Assembly: GCF_900078385.1 (NCBI RefSeq)
Contig: NZ_FLQR01000007.1
Span: 248,001-312,000 of the forward strand
Direction of reading: 5' to 3'
DNA: 64,000 bases
Source of the DNA: an uncultured Microbacterium sp.
Lineage (GTDB): Bacteria; Actinomycetota; Actinomycetes; Actinomycetales; Microbacteriaceae
A program made the position numbers and the translations under genes. Shown here piece after piece: positions 30,643-38,965 of the stretch; position 1 is the first letter of the stretch; every line of letters begins with the position of its first letter. The notes under the pieces were generated by a model. The model did not search any database, was not told where the DNA came from, and worked only from the letters and a program-made list of their open reading frames with translations.

Positions 30643-32679
30643 TCACGGCTCCTCGTCGGTGTGCGCCACGAGGCCGTAGGTCGCGAGCCGTCCGCCGCGG
30701 TCGTCGCCGGGGAGCGGGCGCGACCGGCGGCCGTAGACGAGCTCGGAGGAGTCCAGCAGCCACGGGACGAGGGTCACCGTGACGCCGTGCACGAGGAGGA
30801 GCTGCTGCGCGATGCGGCGGGCCCGGCGGTTGTGCAGCAGCGACTCCCACCAGTGGCCGACCATGTACTGCGGCAGGTAGACGGTCACCACCGACGGGCC
30901 GTGCTTCTCGCGGTACGCCTCGATGAACTGCGTGACGGGCGACGCGTAGTGGCGGTACGGCGACTCGATGACGACGAGCGGGACCGGCATCCGGTGCACC
31001 TCCCAGTCGGTCTGCACCGCGAGGGCGTCCTCCTTCGTCACCGCGACGTGCAGCGCGAGCGTCTGGTCGTGTCGTGCCGCGAGGGCGTAGTCGACGGCCT
31101 TCGCGACCGGCTTCTGCACGCGTTTGACGAGGATGATGGCGACGTCGCCGGAGGAGCCGTACTCGACGTCGTCGTCCATCGCGATCTCGTGCTCGACGTC
31201 GCGGTAGTAGCGGTTGACGCCGATCATGAGGAGGGCGAGCACCGGGATCGCGAAGAAGACGAGCCACGCGCCGTGTGTGAACTTCGTCACGGTGACGATG
31301 ACCAGCACGAGGATCGTGAACGTCGCGCCGAGGGAGTTGATGAAGAGCCCGATGTGCGATTCGCGGCGCTCGCGGCGGCGGGATGCCGGCAGCAGGCGCA
31401 GCTCGCGGCGCCAGTGCCGCACCATCCCGAGCTGTCCGAGCGAGAACGACACGAACACGCCGATGATGTACAGCTGGATGAGCGTCGTGAGTCTCGCCTG
31501 GAACACCACGAGCACGGCGATCGCCGCAAGACCCAGCAGGATCATGCCGTTGGAGTACACGAGGCGGTCGCCGCGCGTGTTGAGCGCCTTCGGCGCGTAG
31601 CCGTCGCGCGCGAGGACCGAGCCGAGGAGCGGGAAGCCGTTGAACGCCGTGTTGGCCGCCAGGAGGAGCACGCACGCGGTCGCGGCCTGGATGACGTAGA
31701 AGGGGATCGAGCCTCCGCCGAAGGTCGCGGCGGCGACCTGCGCCATCAGCGAGGGCTGCGGCGCCGTGCAGTCGAACCCGATGAGGTGGCACGGGTTCTC
31801 GGCGTAGTGGACACCGGTGACGAGCGCCAGCAGCGTGAGGCCGGCGAAGAGGCCGATGGCGATCGAGCCCATCAGGACCAGGGTCGTCTGGGCGTTCCGC
31901 ACCTTGTCCTCGCGGAACGCGGGGACGCCGTTGGACACGGCCTCGACGCCGGTGAGGGCCGAGCAGCCGCTGGAGAACGCCCGCAGGATCAGGAGGATGA
32001 CGGCCACCTGCGTGAGATCCTCGGCCTGCACCGCGTACTGGGCGCTCTCCGCGACCGGCGCGTCGCCGAGGGCCCAGCGGACGAGTCCCGTCACGACCAT
32101 GACGGCCACGGACCCGATGAAGACATAGGTGGGGATCGCGAAGGCGTGCGAGGCCTCCCGGACGCCCCGGAGGTTCACGACGACGATGAGCACGACGAAG
32201 CCGACCGCGAGCTCCACCCGCAGGGGATCGAGTCCCGGGAGGGCGGAGATGATGTTGTCCACTCCGGATGCCACCGACACCGCGACCGTGAGGATGTAGT
32301 CCACGAGGAGCGCGGATGCCACCACGACCCCGGGCACCTCGCCGAGGTTCGTGCGGGCGACCTCGTAGTCGCCGCCACCGGACGGGTAGGCCTTGATGAG
32401 CTGCCGGTAGCTCAGCACCACGACGACGAGCAGCGTCACGACGGCCACGGCGACCCACGGGCTGAAGGCCAGGAACGCCGTGCCGCCGATGAGCAGGATC
32501 ATGAGCAGCTCCTGCGGGGCGTAGGCCACGGAGGAGAGCGCGTCGGAGGCGAAGATCGGAAGTGCGCGCCGCTTCGGGAGCAGCTGGTCGTCGAGCGTCT
32601 CGCTGGTGAGGGGATCCCCGATCAGGATGCGTTTGACGACGGGGGAGTCGTCGGCCGGTTCGCCGGTGTCAATAGCCAC
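30643..32679 (-). CDS. APC-superfamily permease
   Basis: 678 aa (682 if the ATG at 32691 is used). Eleven to twelve transmembrane helices span residues ~55-490. SSVAYAPQELLMIL in helix 1 and GCSALTGVEAVSNGVPAFRE, with the GVEA motif of APC transporters, are clear. A soluble C-terminal domain of ~170 residues (from about 500) looks like a small regulatory fold. Substrate unknown; amino acids or potassium are both possible. GTG 32679 is 8 bases after TAATGT, whereas the ATG lies inside that hexamer, so the GTG is slightly preferred. Confidence 0.82.
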   Translation of the reverse strand: MAIDTGEPADDSPVVKRILIGDPLTSETLDDQLLPKRRALPIFASDALSSVAYAPQELLMILLIGGTAFLAFSPWVAVAVVTLLVVVVLSYRQLIKAYPSGGGDYEVARTNLGEVPGVVVASALLVDYILTVAVSVASGVDNIISALPGLDPLRVELAVGFVVLIVVVNLRGVREASHAFAIPTYVFIGSVAVMVVTGLVRWALGDAPVAESAQYAVQAEDLTQVAVILLILRAFSSGCSALTGVEAVSNGVPAFREDKVRNAQTTLVLMGSIAIGLFAGLTLLALVTGVHYAENPCHLIGFDCTAPQPSLMAQVAAATFGGGSIPFYVIQAATACVLLLAANTAFNGFPLLGSVLARDGYAPKALNTRGDRLVYSNGMILLGLAAIAVLVVFQARLTTLIQLYIIGVFVSFSLGQLGMVRHWRRELRLLPASRRRERRESHIGLFINSLGATFTILVLVIVTVTKFTHGAWLVFFAIPVLALLMIGVNRYYRDVEHEIAMDDDVEYGSSGDVAIILVKRVQKPVAKAVDYALAARHDQTLALHVAVTKEDALAVQTDWEVHRMPVPLVVIESPYRHYASPVTQFIEAYREKHGPSVVTVYLPQYMVGHWWESLLHNRRARRIAQQLLLVHGVTVTLVPWLLDSSELVYGRRSRPLPGDDRGGRLATYGLVAHTDEEP

Positions 32680-32687
32680 GGCGGGCG

Positions 32688-32693
32688 ACATTA
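32688..32693 (-). promoter_or_regulatory. Possible leaderless -10 TAATGT (APC permease)
   Basis: TAATGT on the minus strand, 8 bases before GTG 32679. It contains the alternative ATG start. Confidence 0.35.
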
Positions 32694-32754
32694 CGCCCGC
32701 GCCGATTCGTGCGCAACGTCGGGTCTCTTCCTGGGGAGCGGAACGCCGGGAAGG

Positions 32755-33498
32755 TCAGAGGTCCGCGTAGAAGTAGTACAGGATGGCCGTGACGGCATCG
32801 CCGTCGGTGTCGGCCATCATGCTGTACGACGGGGTCTCCTCGGCCGTCGAGGAGCGGTCGGCGGCGAAGACGTAGCGGAGGGCCCCGTTGCGCTCGAAGT
32901 CGGTGTCGGGTCCGGCGGCCTCCACCGCGTCGACGGTGGTCCCGATCTGGATGCCGAACTCGGCGGTCACCGCGACCTCGCCGATCGTGTTCGCGGTGAC
33001 GCGGATCCACGACGGCTGCGCGTAGGTGTCGCGGTCCGAGCCGCCCTCGGAGACGACCATGTCGTAGAGGGCGAAACCGGGCCACTGGTGCACCGTGTAG
33101 TCGGGGTAGTGACTGCCGTCGCCCTTCTCGGTGCGCTGCTCCGGTGCGGCGCCGAAGGCCGCGGTGAGGGCGGCGACGGCCGGCTCGCTCGGGTCGGACC
33201 ACCGGTAGGCGAACGTCTCGGCGCCGGTGTCGTCGACGAGGGCGAACCCCGTCGCCGACAGCTGCACACCCGCCGGCTCCTCGTCGGGGGCGGTCGGCTC
33301 CGCGGAGGGCGTCCCGTCCGGCGCCGTCGTCTGCGCCGGGGGGCGGGGACTCGGCGCGGTCTCCGGGGATCCGTCGCGGGTGAGCGCGATCGTCAACGTG
33401 ACGCCGACGACGACGGCGAGCACGCCCGCCACGATGCCGAGCACGATCGGCGTCCTGTCGCGGCGCTGCCGCGCGGGGGTGCTGTGCGGCCCGGTCAC
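32755..33498 (-). CDS. Exported or membrane-anchored protein of unknown function
   Basis: 247 aa from a GTG overlapping the stop of the upstream amidohydrolase (GTGA). One transmembrane helix lies at ~19-40 after an Arg-rich cytosolic start. A Pro/Thr/Ala-rich linker follows to ~80, then an exported globular part with FALVDDTGAETFAYRWSDP and HYPDYTVHQWPGFALYDMVV. The N-terminal helix lacks a lipobox Cys, so it is more likely a membrane anchor than a lipoprotein. No known domain is recognised. Translational coupling ties its expression to the M20 hydrolase. Confidence 0.7.
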   Translation of the reverse strand: MTGPHSTPARQRRDRTPIVLGIVAGVLAVVVGVTLTIALTRDGSPETAPSPRPPAQTTAPDGTPSAEPTAPDEEPAGVQLSATGFALVDDTGAETFAYRWSDPSEPAVAALTAAFGAAPEQRTEKGDGSHYPDYTVHQWPGFALYDMVVSEGGSDRDTYAQPSWIRVTANTIGEVAVTAEFGIQIGTTVDAVEAAGPDTDFERNGALRYVFAADRSSTAEETPSYSMMADTDGDAVTAILYYFYADL

Positions 33499-34721
33499 GC
33501 GGAGGGCACCTGGAGGAACTCGCGCGCCGCGACCACGAGCGCATCGACGCCGCGCTCGATCGTGGGGTGCAGGACGGGTGCGAAGAACGGCGAGTGGTTC
33601 GTCGGGATGTCCTTCTCGACGGTGCCGGCGGCCACGGCATCCGCGTACTTCTGCGGGTCGACGCCGCCCCAGAACCAGTAGACGAGCGGGACGCCGGCCT
33701 CGCGCGCGAACCAGGAGACGTCCTCGCTGCCGGTGAACATGCCGGGATCCACGACCGTCCCGTCGCCGAAGGCCCCGTCGAAGGCCGCCGTGAGCCGGGC
33801 CGTCGCGGCGCGGTCGTTGATCGTCGGGGGGAGGGAGTGATCGATCGTGATGATGGGGGGCTCCTCCGCGCCGGATGCCTGGGCCTCGGCGCGGATGATC
33901 CGCTCGACGCGGCCCATGATGTTCGTGCGCGCCTCCTCGTCGGGGTAGCGCAGGCTCAGCTCGAGCTTCGCCTCGGCGGGGATGATGTTGTTCTTCAGGC
34001 CCGCGTGGATCGATCCGACGGTCACGACGCCCATCTCGCGCGGGTCGATCTCGCGCGAGACGACGGTCTGCAGCCGCATGACGGTCGCGGCCGCCATGAC
34101 CACGGGATCGATCGTGGAGTGCGGGCGCGAGCCGTGCCCGCCGCGGCCGAGGAGGGTGACGGTGAGGCCGTCGGAGGCCGCCATCTGCGTGCCCGGACGG
34201 ACGCCGATCACGCCGGCCGGGAGCGGGGTGAGGTGCTGTCCGAGCACGACGTCGGGGCGCGGGAAACGGTCGAGCACGCCGTCGGCGATCATCGCCTGCG
34301 CGCCCGCGCCGTACTCCTCGGCGGGCTGGAAGACGGCGACGATCGTGCCGGACCACTCCGCGCGGGTCGCGGACAGACGCTCGAGCGCGCCGAGCAGCGC
34401 CGTGATGTGCATGTCGTGGCCGCACGCGTGCATGACGGGCACGTCGAGGCCGGCGGGATCCGTGCCGCGCGCCGTGCTGGCGTAGTCGAGGCCGGTCTGC
34501 TCCGGTACGGGAAGGGCGTCCATGTCGGCGCGCAGCCACACGACGGGGCCGTCGCCGTTGCGGATGACCGTCGCGACGCCGGTCTTGCCGAGCCCTTCGA
34601 CGAACTCGAGCCCGAGGGCCTCGAGCTCCCGCGTCACGACGCCGGCCGTGCGGGTCTCCTGGAAGGAGAGCTCGGGGTGGCGATGCAGGTCGATGTAGAG
34701 GGCCTCGAGGTCGATCGTCAT
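33495..34721 (-). CDS. M20-family amidohydrolase
   Basis: 408 aa. It matches the M20D group (IAA-amino-acid hydrolase / hippurate hydrolase / N-acyl-amino-acid deacylase type): RHPELSFQET, WLRADMDALPV, the metal-binding VMHACGHDMH (C100, H102) and FQPAEEYGAGAQAM with the catalytic Glu. A lid domain with GRGGHGSRPHSTIDPV follows. It hydrolyses an amide of an amino acid; the substrate is unknown. The ATG lies 7 bases after TAGGCT and translation appears leaderless. The next gene is coupled by GTGA. Confidence 0.9.
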   Translation of the reverse strand: MTIDLEALYIDLHRHPELSFQETRTAGVVTRELEALGLEFVEGLGKTGVATVIRNGDGPVVWLRADMDALPVPEQTGLDYASTARGTDPAGLDVPVMHACGHDMHITALLGALERLSATRAEWSGTIVAVFQPAEEYGAGAQAMIADGVLDRFPRPDVVLGQHLTPLPAGVIGVRPGTQMAASDGLTVTLLGRGGHGSRPHSTIDPVVMAAATVMRLQTVVSREIDPREMGVVTVGSIHAGLKNNIIPAEAKLELSLRYPDEEARTNIMGRVERIIRAEAQASGAEEPPIITIDHSLPPTINDRAATARLTAAFDGAFGDGTVVDPGMFTGSEDVSWFAREAGVPLVYWFWGGVDPQKYADAVAAGTVEKDIPTNHSPFFAPVLHPTIERGVDALVVAAREFLQVPSA

Positions 34722-34728
34722 GCCCCCG

Positions 34729-34734
34729 AGCCTA
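34729..34734 (-). promoter_or_regulatory. Leaderless -10 hexamer TAGGCT (amidohydrolase) inside a stop codon
   Basis: TAGGCT on the minus strand, 7 bases before ATG 34721. Its first three bases are the TAG stop of the upstream LacI gene. Confidence 0.55.
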
Positions 34735-35733
34735 CGCGGGCGGTGCCGTCGAGGTCCGGACCACGAGTTCGAACGCGAGCGATGCCGGCTCCGGCTCCGA
34801 CCCGGAGTCGAGCACGGCGAGGACGGCCTCGGCCGCGCGCTCCCCCTGCGCGTGCGGGAACTGGTCGATCGTGGTGAGCGCGAAGAATCCACTCATCTCA
34901 TGCCCGTCGACGCCCACGACGGAGAGGTCCTCGGGGACCCGCAGGCCGCGCTCGCGGGCGGCGAAGATCGCCCCGAAGGCCATCTCGTCGGACGCGGCGA
35001 AGATGGCCGTCGGCCGGTCGGCGCGGTCGAGGAGCCGGCCCGCGGCCTGGTAGCCGCCGTCGATCGTGAAGTCGGCCGGCTCGAACAGGTCCTCCCGCAC
35101 GGGGATGCCGGCATCCGCCATCGCCTGCTCGAATCCGCGGCGACGCAGCGTGGGCACGTGCGCCTCCTCCTGCTGGTCGCGGCTCTCGCCGATGTGCGCG
35201 ACCGCCGTGTGGCCGAGCTCGAGCAGGTGCTCGGTGGCCAGCCGGGCGACGGCCCGGTCGTCGACGGTCAGGGCGACCAGCTGGGGGCTCTGCCGGCCGA
35301 TCGCGATGACGGGCTTGCCGAGGCGCTGCAGCTCGGCCACCTCGTCGTCGTCCAGGAAGACCGACAGTGCGATGACCGCGTCGACGCGGTTGCGACGCAG
35401 CGACCGGGCGAGCACGTCGCGCCGCGGGGCGTGGTCGTCGGGGAGGTTGTAGAGCGTGAGGTCGTAGCCCTCCGGCGACAGGCGCGTCGCGATGCCGCTC
35501 AGCACCTGCGCGTAGAACCAGCGGTCCAGGAGCGGCACGAGCACGCCGACGTTGCGCATGCGCCCGGTCGCGAGGCTCGACGCGGCGGCGGAGACGACGT
35601 AGCCCAGCCGGTCGGCGGCGGCGAGGACCCGCGCGCGGGTGGTGGCGGAGACCGGCCCGCGCCCGCTCAGCGCGCGCGAGACGGTCGCCGTCGAGACCCC
35701 CGCACTGCGGGCCACCTCGCCGATGCCGACCAT
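34732..35733 (-). CDS. LacI-family regulator of the alpha-glucosidase locus
   Basis: 333 aa. The HTH is at the N terminus (GIGEVARSAGVSTATVSRALSG), with the hinge near AASSLATGRMRNVG. The effector-binding domain has ASDEMAFGAIFAARERG and the LSVVGVDGHEMSG region. It starts 4 bases after the alpha-glucosidase stop, so both lie in one operon. The perfect palindrome at 37418-37435 upstream of the glucosidase is its likely operator, which would give autorepression and induction by an alpha-glucoside. The stop codon TAG doubles as part of the downstream promoter. Confidence 0.92.
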   Translation of the reverse strand: MVGIGEVARSAGVSTATVSRALSGRGPVSATTRARVLAAADRLGYVVSAAASSLATGRMRNVGVLVPLLDRWFYAQVLSGIATRLSPEGYDLTLYNLPDDHAPRRDVLARSLRRNRVDAVIALSVFLDDDEVAELQRLGKPVIAIGRQSPQLVALTVDDRAVARLATEHLLELGHTAVAHIGESRDQQEEAHVPTLRRRGFEQAMADAGIPVREDLFEPADFTIDGGYQAAGRLLDRADRPTAIFAASDEMAFGAIFAARERGLRVPEDLSVVGVDGHEMSGFFALTTIDQFPHAQGERAAEAVLAVLDSGSEPEPASLAFELVVRTSTAPPA

Positions 35734-35737
35734 GGTC

Positions 35738-37405
35738 TCAGTCTGCCGTGAGCCAGACCGTGGTGTCGGCCGGAAGGTGCGCGCCGTCGAAGTCCTCGCT
35801 CGCGACGAGCAGCGTGCCGGCGGGCAGCGTGACCGGCGCGGTGCCGAGGTTCGCCACGACCGTGACGTCGCCGTTGCGGAAGGCGATGACCTCGTCGCCG
35901 AACCCGGTCAGCCACTCCAGCGCACCCGCACCGAGCTCGTGGGCGCGGCGGTATGCGAGCACCGTCCGGTACAGCCAGAGGGTCGACTCGGGGTCGTCCT
36001 CCTGCGCCGAGCGGGCGAGCTCCGCCCACTCCGCGGGCTGCGGCAGCCACGAGGCGCCGCTCGGGCTGAACCCGTAGGCGGGAGCATCCCCGACCCACGG
36101 GATCGGCACGCGGCAGCCGTCGCGGCCGTAGCGCTCGCCGTCCGTCCGGAACCAGGTCGGGTCCTGCCGGGTGTCGGCGGGGAGGTCGATGACCTCGGGG
36201 AGGCCCAGCTCCTCGCCCTGGTACAGGTACGCCGAGCCGGGCAGCGCCAGCATCACGGTGGTCGCGGCGCGGGCGCGGCGGAGCCCCACCTCGGGGATCG
36301 GCTGTCCGGGCGAGTCCGGGCCGATGCCGTGGCCTTGCGGGTTCTCCGCCGTCAGCGCGAGGCGCGATGCATGCCGCACGACATCGTGGTTGGAGAGCAC
36401 CCAGGTCGCGGGAGCGCCGACGGCGGGGAAGGCCCGCAGCGACTCGGAGATGACCTCGCGGAGCTCCGCGGCGTCCCAGCCGGTCGTGAGGTACGGGAAG
36501 TTGAAGGCCTGGTGCATCTCGTCGGGGCGCACCCAGAGGGCCGTCCGGTCGACGGTCGGCAGCCACGCCTCGGCGCACAGGGCGCGGTCGCCGTCGTACT
36601 CGGCGAGCACGCGGTTCCAGTCGCGGTAGATCTCGTGCACGCCCTCCTGACCCCAGTACGGCACGTCCTCGTCGGCGCCGCCCATCGAGTCCGCGTCGAC
36701 GGCGGGCAGGTGGTCGGGCAGGCCGTCGGTCTTGACGAGGCCGTGCGCCACATCGACGCGGAAGCCGTCGACGCCGCGGTCGAGCCAGAAGCGGAGGATG
36801 CGGCGGAACTCCTCCTGCACCTCGGGGTTCGCCCAGTCGAAGTCGGGCTGCGTCGAGTCGAAGAGGTGCAGGTACCACTGGCCGTCCGGAACCCGCGTCC
36901 ACGCAGGGCCGCCGAAGACGGACTCCCAGTTGTTCGGGGGGAGCTCGCCGTCCGTGCCCTGCCCGTCGCGGAACATGTACCGTGCGCGGGCGGCGCTGCC
37001 CGGAGCGGCGGCGAGGGCCTCCTGGAACCAGCCGTGCTGGTCGGAGCTGTGGTTCGGGACCAGGTCGACGATGACGCGGATGCCGTGGGCGTGCGCGCGG
37101 GCGAGCATGTCGTCGAAGTCGGCCAGAGTGCCGAAGAGCGGGTCGACGTCGCAGTAGTCGGCGACGTCGTAGCCGGCATCCTTCTGCGGCGAGCGGTAGA
37201 ACGGGCTCAGCCAGACGGCGTCGACGCCGAGGGCCGCGAGGTCGTCGAGGTGGGCGGTGATGCCGGAAAGGTCGCCGATGCCGTCACCGTTCGCGTCGGC
37301 GAACGAGCGGGGGTAGATCTGGTAGATGACGGCGGTGCGCCACCACTCGGCGCCGGGCCGGCTCTCGCCGATGGGCTCGAGGGTGGAGGTGAGGGGAGAA
37401 GTCAT
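35738..37405 (-). CDS. Alpha-glucosidase, GH13 family
   Basis: 555 aa. The GH13 signature regions are complete: WWRTAVIYQIYPRSF at residues ~21-35, DLVPNHSS (114-121), nucleophile D218 in GFRVDVAHG, acid/base E279 in CAEAW, and LSNHD (D341). The short VPNHSSDQHGWF form and QPDFDWANPEVQ place it with alpha-glucosidases and oligo-1,6-glucosidases (GH13_17/23/30-like), which release glucose from small alpha-glucosides in the cytosol. The ATG lies 7 bases after TAGACT. It is the first gene of an operon with its LacI regulator. Confidence 0.93.
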   Translation of the reverse strand: MTSPLTSTLEPIGESRPGAEWWRTAVIYQIYPRSFADANGDGIGDLSGITAHLDDLAALGVDAVWLSPFYRSPQKDAGYDVADYCDVDPLFGTLADFDDMLARAHAHGIRVIVDLVPNHSSDQHGWFQEALAAAPGSAARARYMFRDGQGTDGELPPNNWESVFGGPAWTRVPDGQWYLHLFDSTQPDFDWANPEVQEEFRRILRFWLDRGVDGFRVDVAHGLVKTDGLPDHLPAVDADSMGGADEDVPYWGQEGVHEIYRDWNRVLAEYDGDRALCAEAWLPTVDRTALWVRPDEMHQAFNFPYLTTGWDAAELREVISESLRAFPAVGAPATWVLSNHDVVRHASRLALTAENPQGHGIGPDSPGQPIPEVGLRRARAATTVMLALPGSAYLYQGEELGLPEVIDLPADTRQDPTWFRTDGERYGRDGCRVPIPWVGDAPAYGFSPSGASWLPQPAEWAELARSAQEDDPESTLWLYRTVLAYRRAHELGAGALEWLTGFGDEVIAFRNGDVTVVANLGTAPVTLPAGTLLVASEDFDGAHLPADTTVWLTAD

Positions 37406-37412
37406 GCGCGGA

Positions 37413-37418
37413 AGTCTA
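37413..37418 (-). promoter_or_regulatory. Leaderless -10 hexamer TAGACT (alpha-glucosidase)
   Basis: TAGACT on the minus strand, 7 bases before ATG 37405. It touches the LacI-type operator. Confidence 0.6.
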
Positions 37419-37435
37419 CTGCAAGCGCTTGCAGT
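37418..37435. promoter_or_regulatory. LacI-type operator of the alpha-glucosidase operon
   Basis: ACTGCAAGCGCTTGCAGT is a perfect 18-bp palindrome with the AANCGNTT core of LacI-family sites. It occupies the spacer just upstream of the -10, where a bound repressor would exclude RNA polymerase. Confidence 0.8.
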
Positions 37436-37465
37436 CCGCGGCGGCGCGCCACGGCGACCAGAGCG

Positions 37466-37471
37466 TAAGCT
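37466..37471 (+). promoter_or_regulatory. Leaderless -10 hexamer TAAGCT (apt)
   Basis: TAAGCT, 6 bases before the GTG of apt. Confidence 0.5.
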
Positions 37472-37477
37472 CGGCGG

Positions 37478-37996
37478 GTGCCCTCCGACGCTCTCGCCCG
37501 CGCAGAATCCCTCATCGCCCTGACGCCCGATTTCCCGGAGCCCGGCATTCTGTTCCGCGACATCTCGCCGCTCCTCGCGGATGCTGCGGCGCTGCGCGCC
37601 GTCGTCGACGCGCTCATCGAGCCGTTCGTCGGCACGTTCGACGTCGTGGCCGGGGTCGAGGCGCGCGGCTTCCTCCTCGCGGGCGCCGTCGCCGTCGCGG
37701 CGGGAGTGGGCACCGTGCCCATCCGCAAGGCCGGCAAGCTGCCGCGGCCAGCGGCATCCGTCTCCTACGACCTCGAGTACGGGCAGGCGACGATCGAGAT
37801 GGCCGCCGACCTTCCGGTCGGCACGCGTGTGCTGCTCGTGGACGACGTGCTCGCGACCGGCGGCACGCTGCGCGCCGGCCGCGAGGTGCTGGCAGAGCTG
37901 GGGTACGTCCTGGCGGGCACCGCCGTGCTGATGGAGCTCGCCGAGCTCGGCGGGCAGGCCGTCTGCGGCCCCGTGCACGCCGTCTTCACGGTCTGA
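37478..37996 (+). CDS. apt: Adenine phosphoribosyltransferase
   Basis: 172 aa, normal APRT length. Conserved parts are FRDISPLLADAAALRAVVDAL (26-46), EARGF (61-65), PIRKAGKLPRPAASVSYDLEYGQATIEM (81-108), and the PRPP-binding VLLVDDVLATGGTL (118-131). It salvages adenine to AMP. It starts at GTG in a leaderless context. It is monocistronic and converges on the hydroxyacid dehydrogenase gene. It adds a salvage route to the de novo purine genes in the window. Confidence 0.96.
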   Translation: MPSDALARAESLIALTPDFPEPGILFRDISPLLADAAALRAVVDALIEPFVGTFDVVAGVEARGFLLAGAVAVAAGVGTVPIRKAGKLPRPAASVSYDLEYGQATIEMAADLPVGTRVLLVDDVLATGGTLRAGREVLAELGYVLAGTAVLMELAELGGQAVCGPVHAVFTV

Positions 37997-38004
37997 CACC
38001 CGTT

Positions 38005-38018
38005 CCGCGGCGACGCGG
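38005..38018. terminator. Short GCGA-loop hairpin between convergent genes
   Basis: CCGCG-GCGA-CGCGG, a 5-bp stem with a GNRA-type tetraloop, abuts the stop of the opposing gene. The 22-base gap leaves room for nothing else. Confidence 0.35.
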
Positions 38019-38930
38019 TCAGGTGCGGACGACGATGTTCTCGGGCTCCTCGCCGGCGACCAGGTGCGCGATCTGACGGCGCAGGAGCGCGACGAGGCGG
38101 GGCGTCATGGCCGTCGACGCGCCGCCGACGTGCGGCGCGATGAGGACACCGGGGGCCGACCACAGCGGGTGCCCAACCGGCAGCGGCTCGGGGTCGGTGA
38201 CGTCCAGCGCGGCGCGGATCCGGCCGGCGTGGGCGAGGAGCGCGTCGGTGTCGACGAGCGGCCCGCGCCCCACGTTCACGATCAGCGCGCCGTCCGGCAG
38301 GGCGCGCAGGAAGGCGTCGTCGACGATGTGCCGGGTGTCCTCGCCGCCCGGCAGCGACAGCACGACGATCTCGGCGTGCGGCAGCAGTGCGGGCAGCTCG
38401 TCGACGCCGTGCACGTGGACGCCGTCCTCGTCGCGGGCCCGCGAGGCCACCGCGGTCAGTTCGACCTCGAAGGGCCGAAGGCGCGCGGCGATCGCCTTGC
38501 CGACGCCGCCGTATCCGAGCAGCAGCACGCGCCGGTCGGCGAGGCTCGCCGCGAACGTCGGGGCCCAGCGGCCCTCGGTCTGCGCGCGGACATAGACGGG
38601 CAGATCGCGCTGCGCCGCGAGGGTGAGGGCGACGGCGAGCTCGGCCGTCGAGGTCTCGTGCACCGTCGAGGCGTTCGCGAAGACCGAGCCCGGCGGCAGC
38701 ATCGTCTCGACGCCCTCGTAGCCGATCGCCTGGCCCTGGATGAGGCGGCTCCGGACCTCGGCGAGGAGCGGCAGCGTCGTGCGCGGCGACATGTACGGCG
38801 GCACGACGAGGTCGATGTCGGTGCGCGGGGGCGCGCCCTCCATCTCCCACACGATGACCTCGGCCCCCTCGATCGGGCCGAGGGACGCGGCGAGCTTGGC
38901 GGTGGGGACGCTGACGGTGACGGCGCTCAT
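38019..38930 (-). CDS. D-isomer-specific 2-hydroxyacid dehydrogenase
   Basis: 303 aa. The NAD-binding motif RRVLLLGYGGVGKAIAARL is near residue 135. The catalytic pattern follows: Arg in IVNVGRGPLVDTDALL, Asp/Glu in ALDVTDPEPLPVGHPLW, and His in IAPHVGG. Members reduce 2-keto acids (glyoxylate/hydroxypyruvate, phosphoglycerate). The short N-terminal catalytic part suggests a glyoxylate/hydroxypyruvate-like enzyme rather than SerA; there is no ACT domain. The ATG lies 6 bases after TAGCCT. Confidence 0.88.
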   Translation of the reverse strand: MSAVTVSVPTAKLAASLGPIEGAEVIVWEMEGAPPRTDIDLVVPPYMSPRTTLPLLAEVRSRLIQGQAIGYEGVETMLPPGSVFANASTVHETSTAELAVALTLAAQRDLPVYVRAQTEGRWAPTFAASLADRRVLLLGYGGVGKAIAARLRPFEVELTAVASRARDEDGVHVHGVDELPALLPHAEIVVLSLPGGEDTRHIVDDAFLRALPDGALIVNVGRGPLVDTDALLAHAGRIRAALDVTDPEPLPVGHPLWSAPGVLIAPHVGGASTAMTPRLVALLRRQIAHLVAGEEPENIVVRT

Positions 38931-38936
38931 CCCTCG

Positions 38937-38942
38937 AGGCTA
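38937..38942 (-). promoter_or_regulatory. Leaderless -10 hexamer TAGCCT (hydroxyacid dehydrogenase)
   Basis: TAGCCT on the minus strand, 6 bases before ATG 38930. Confidence 0.5.
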
Positions 38943-38965
38943 GCCCGGGACGCGCGTGCGACGGC

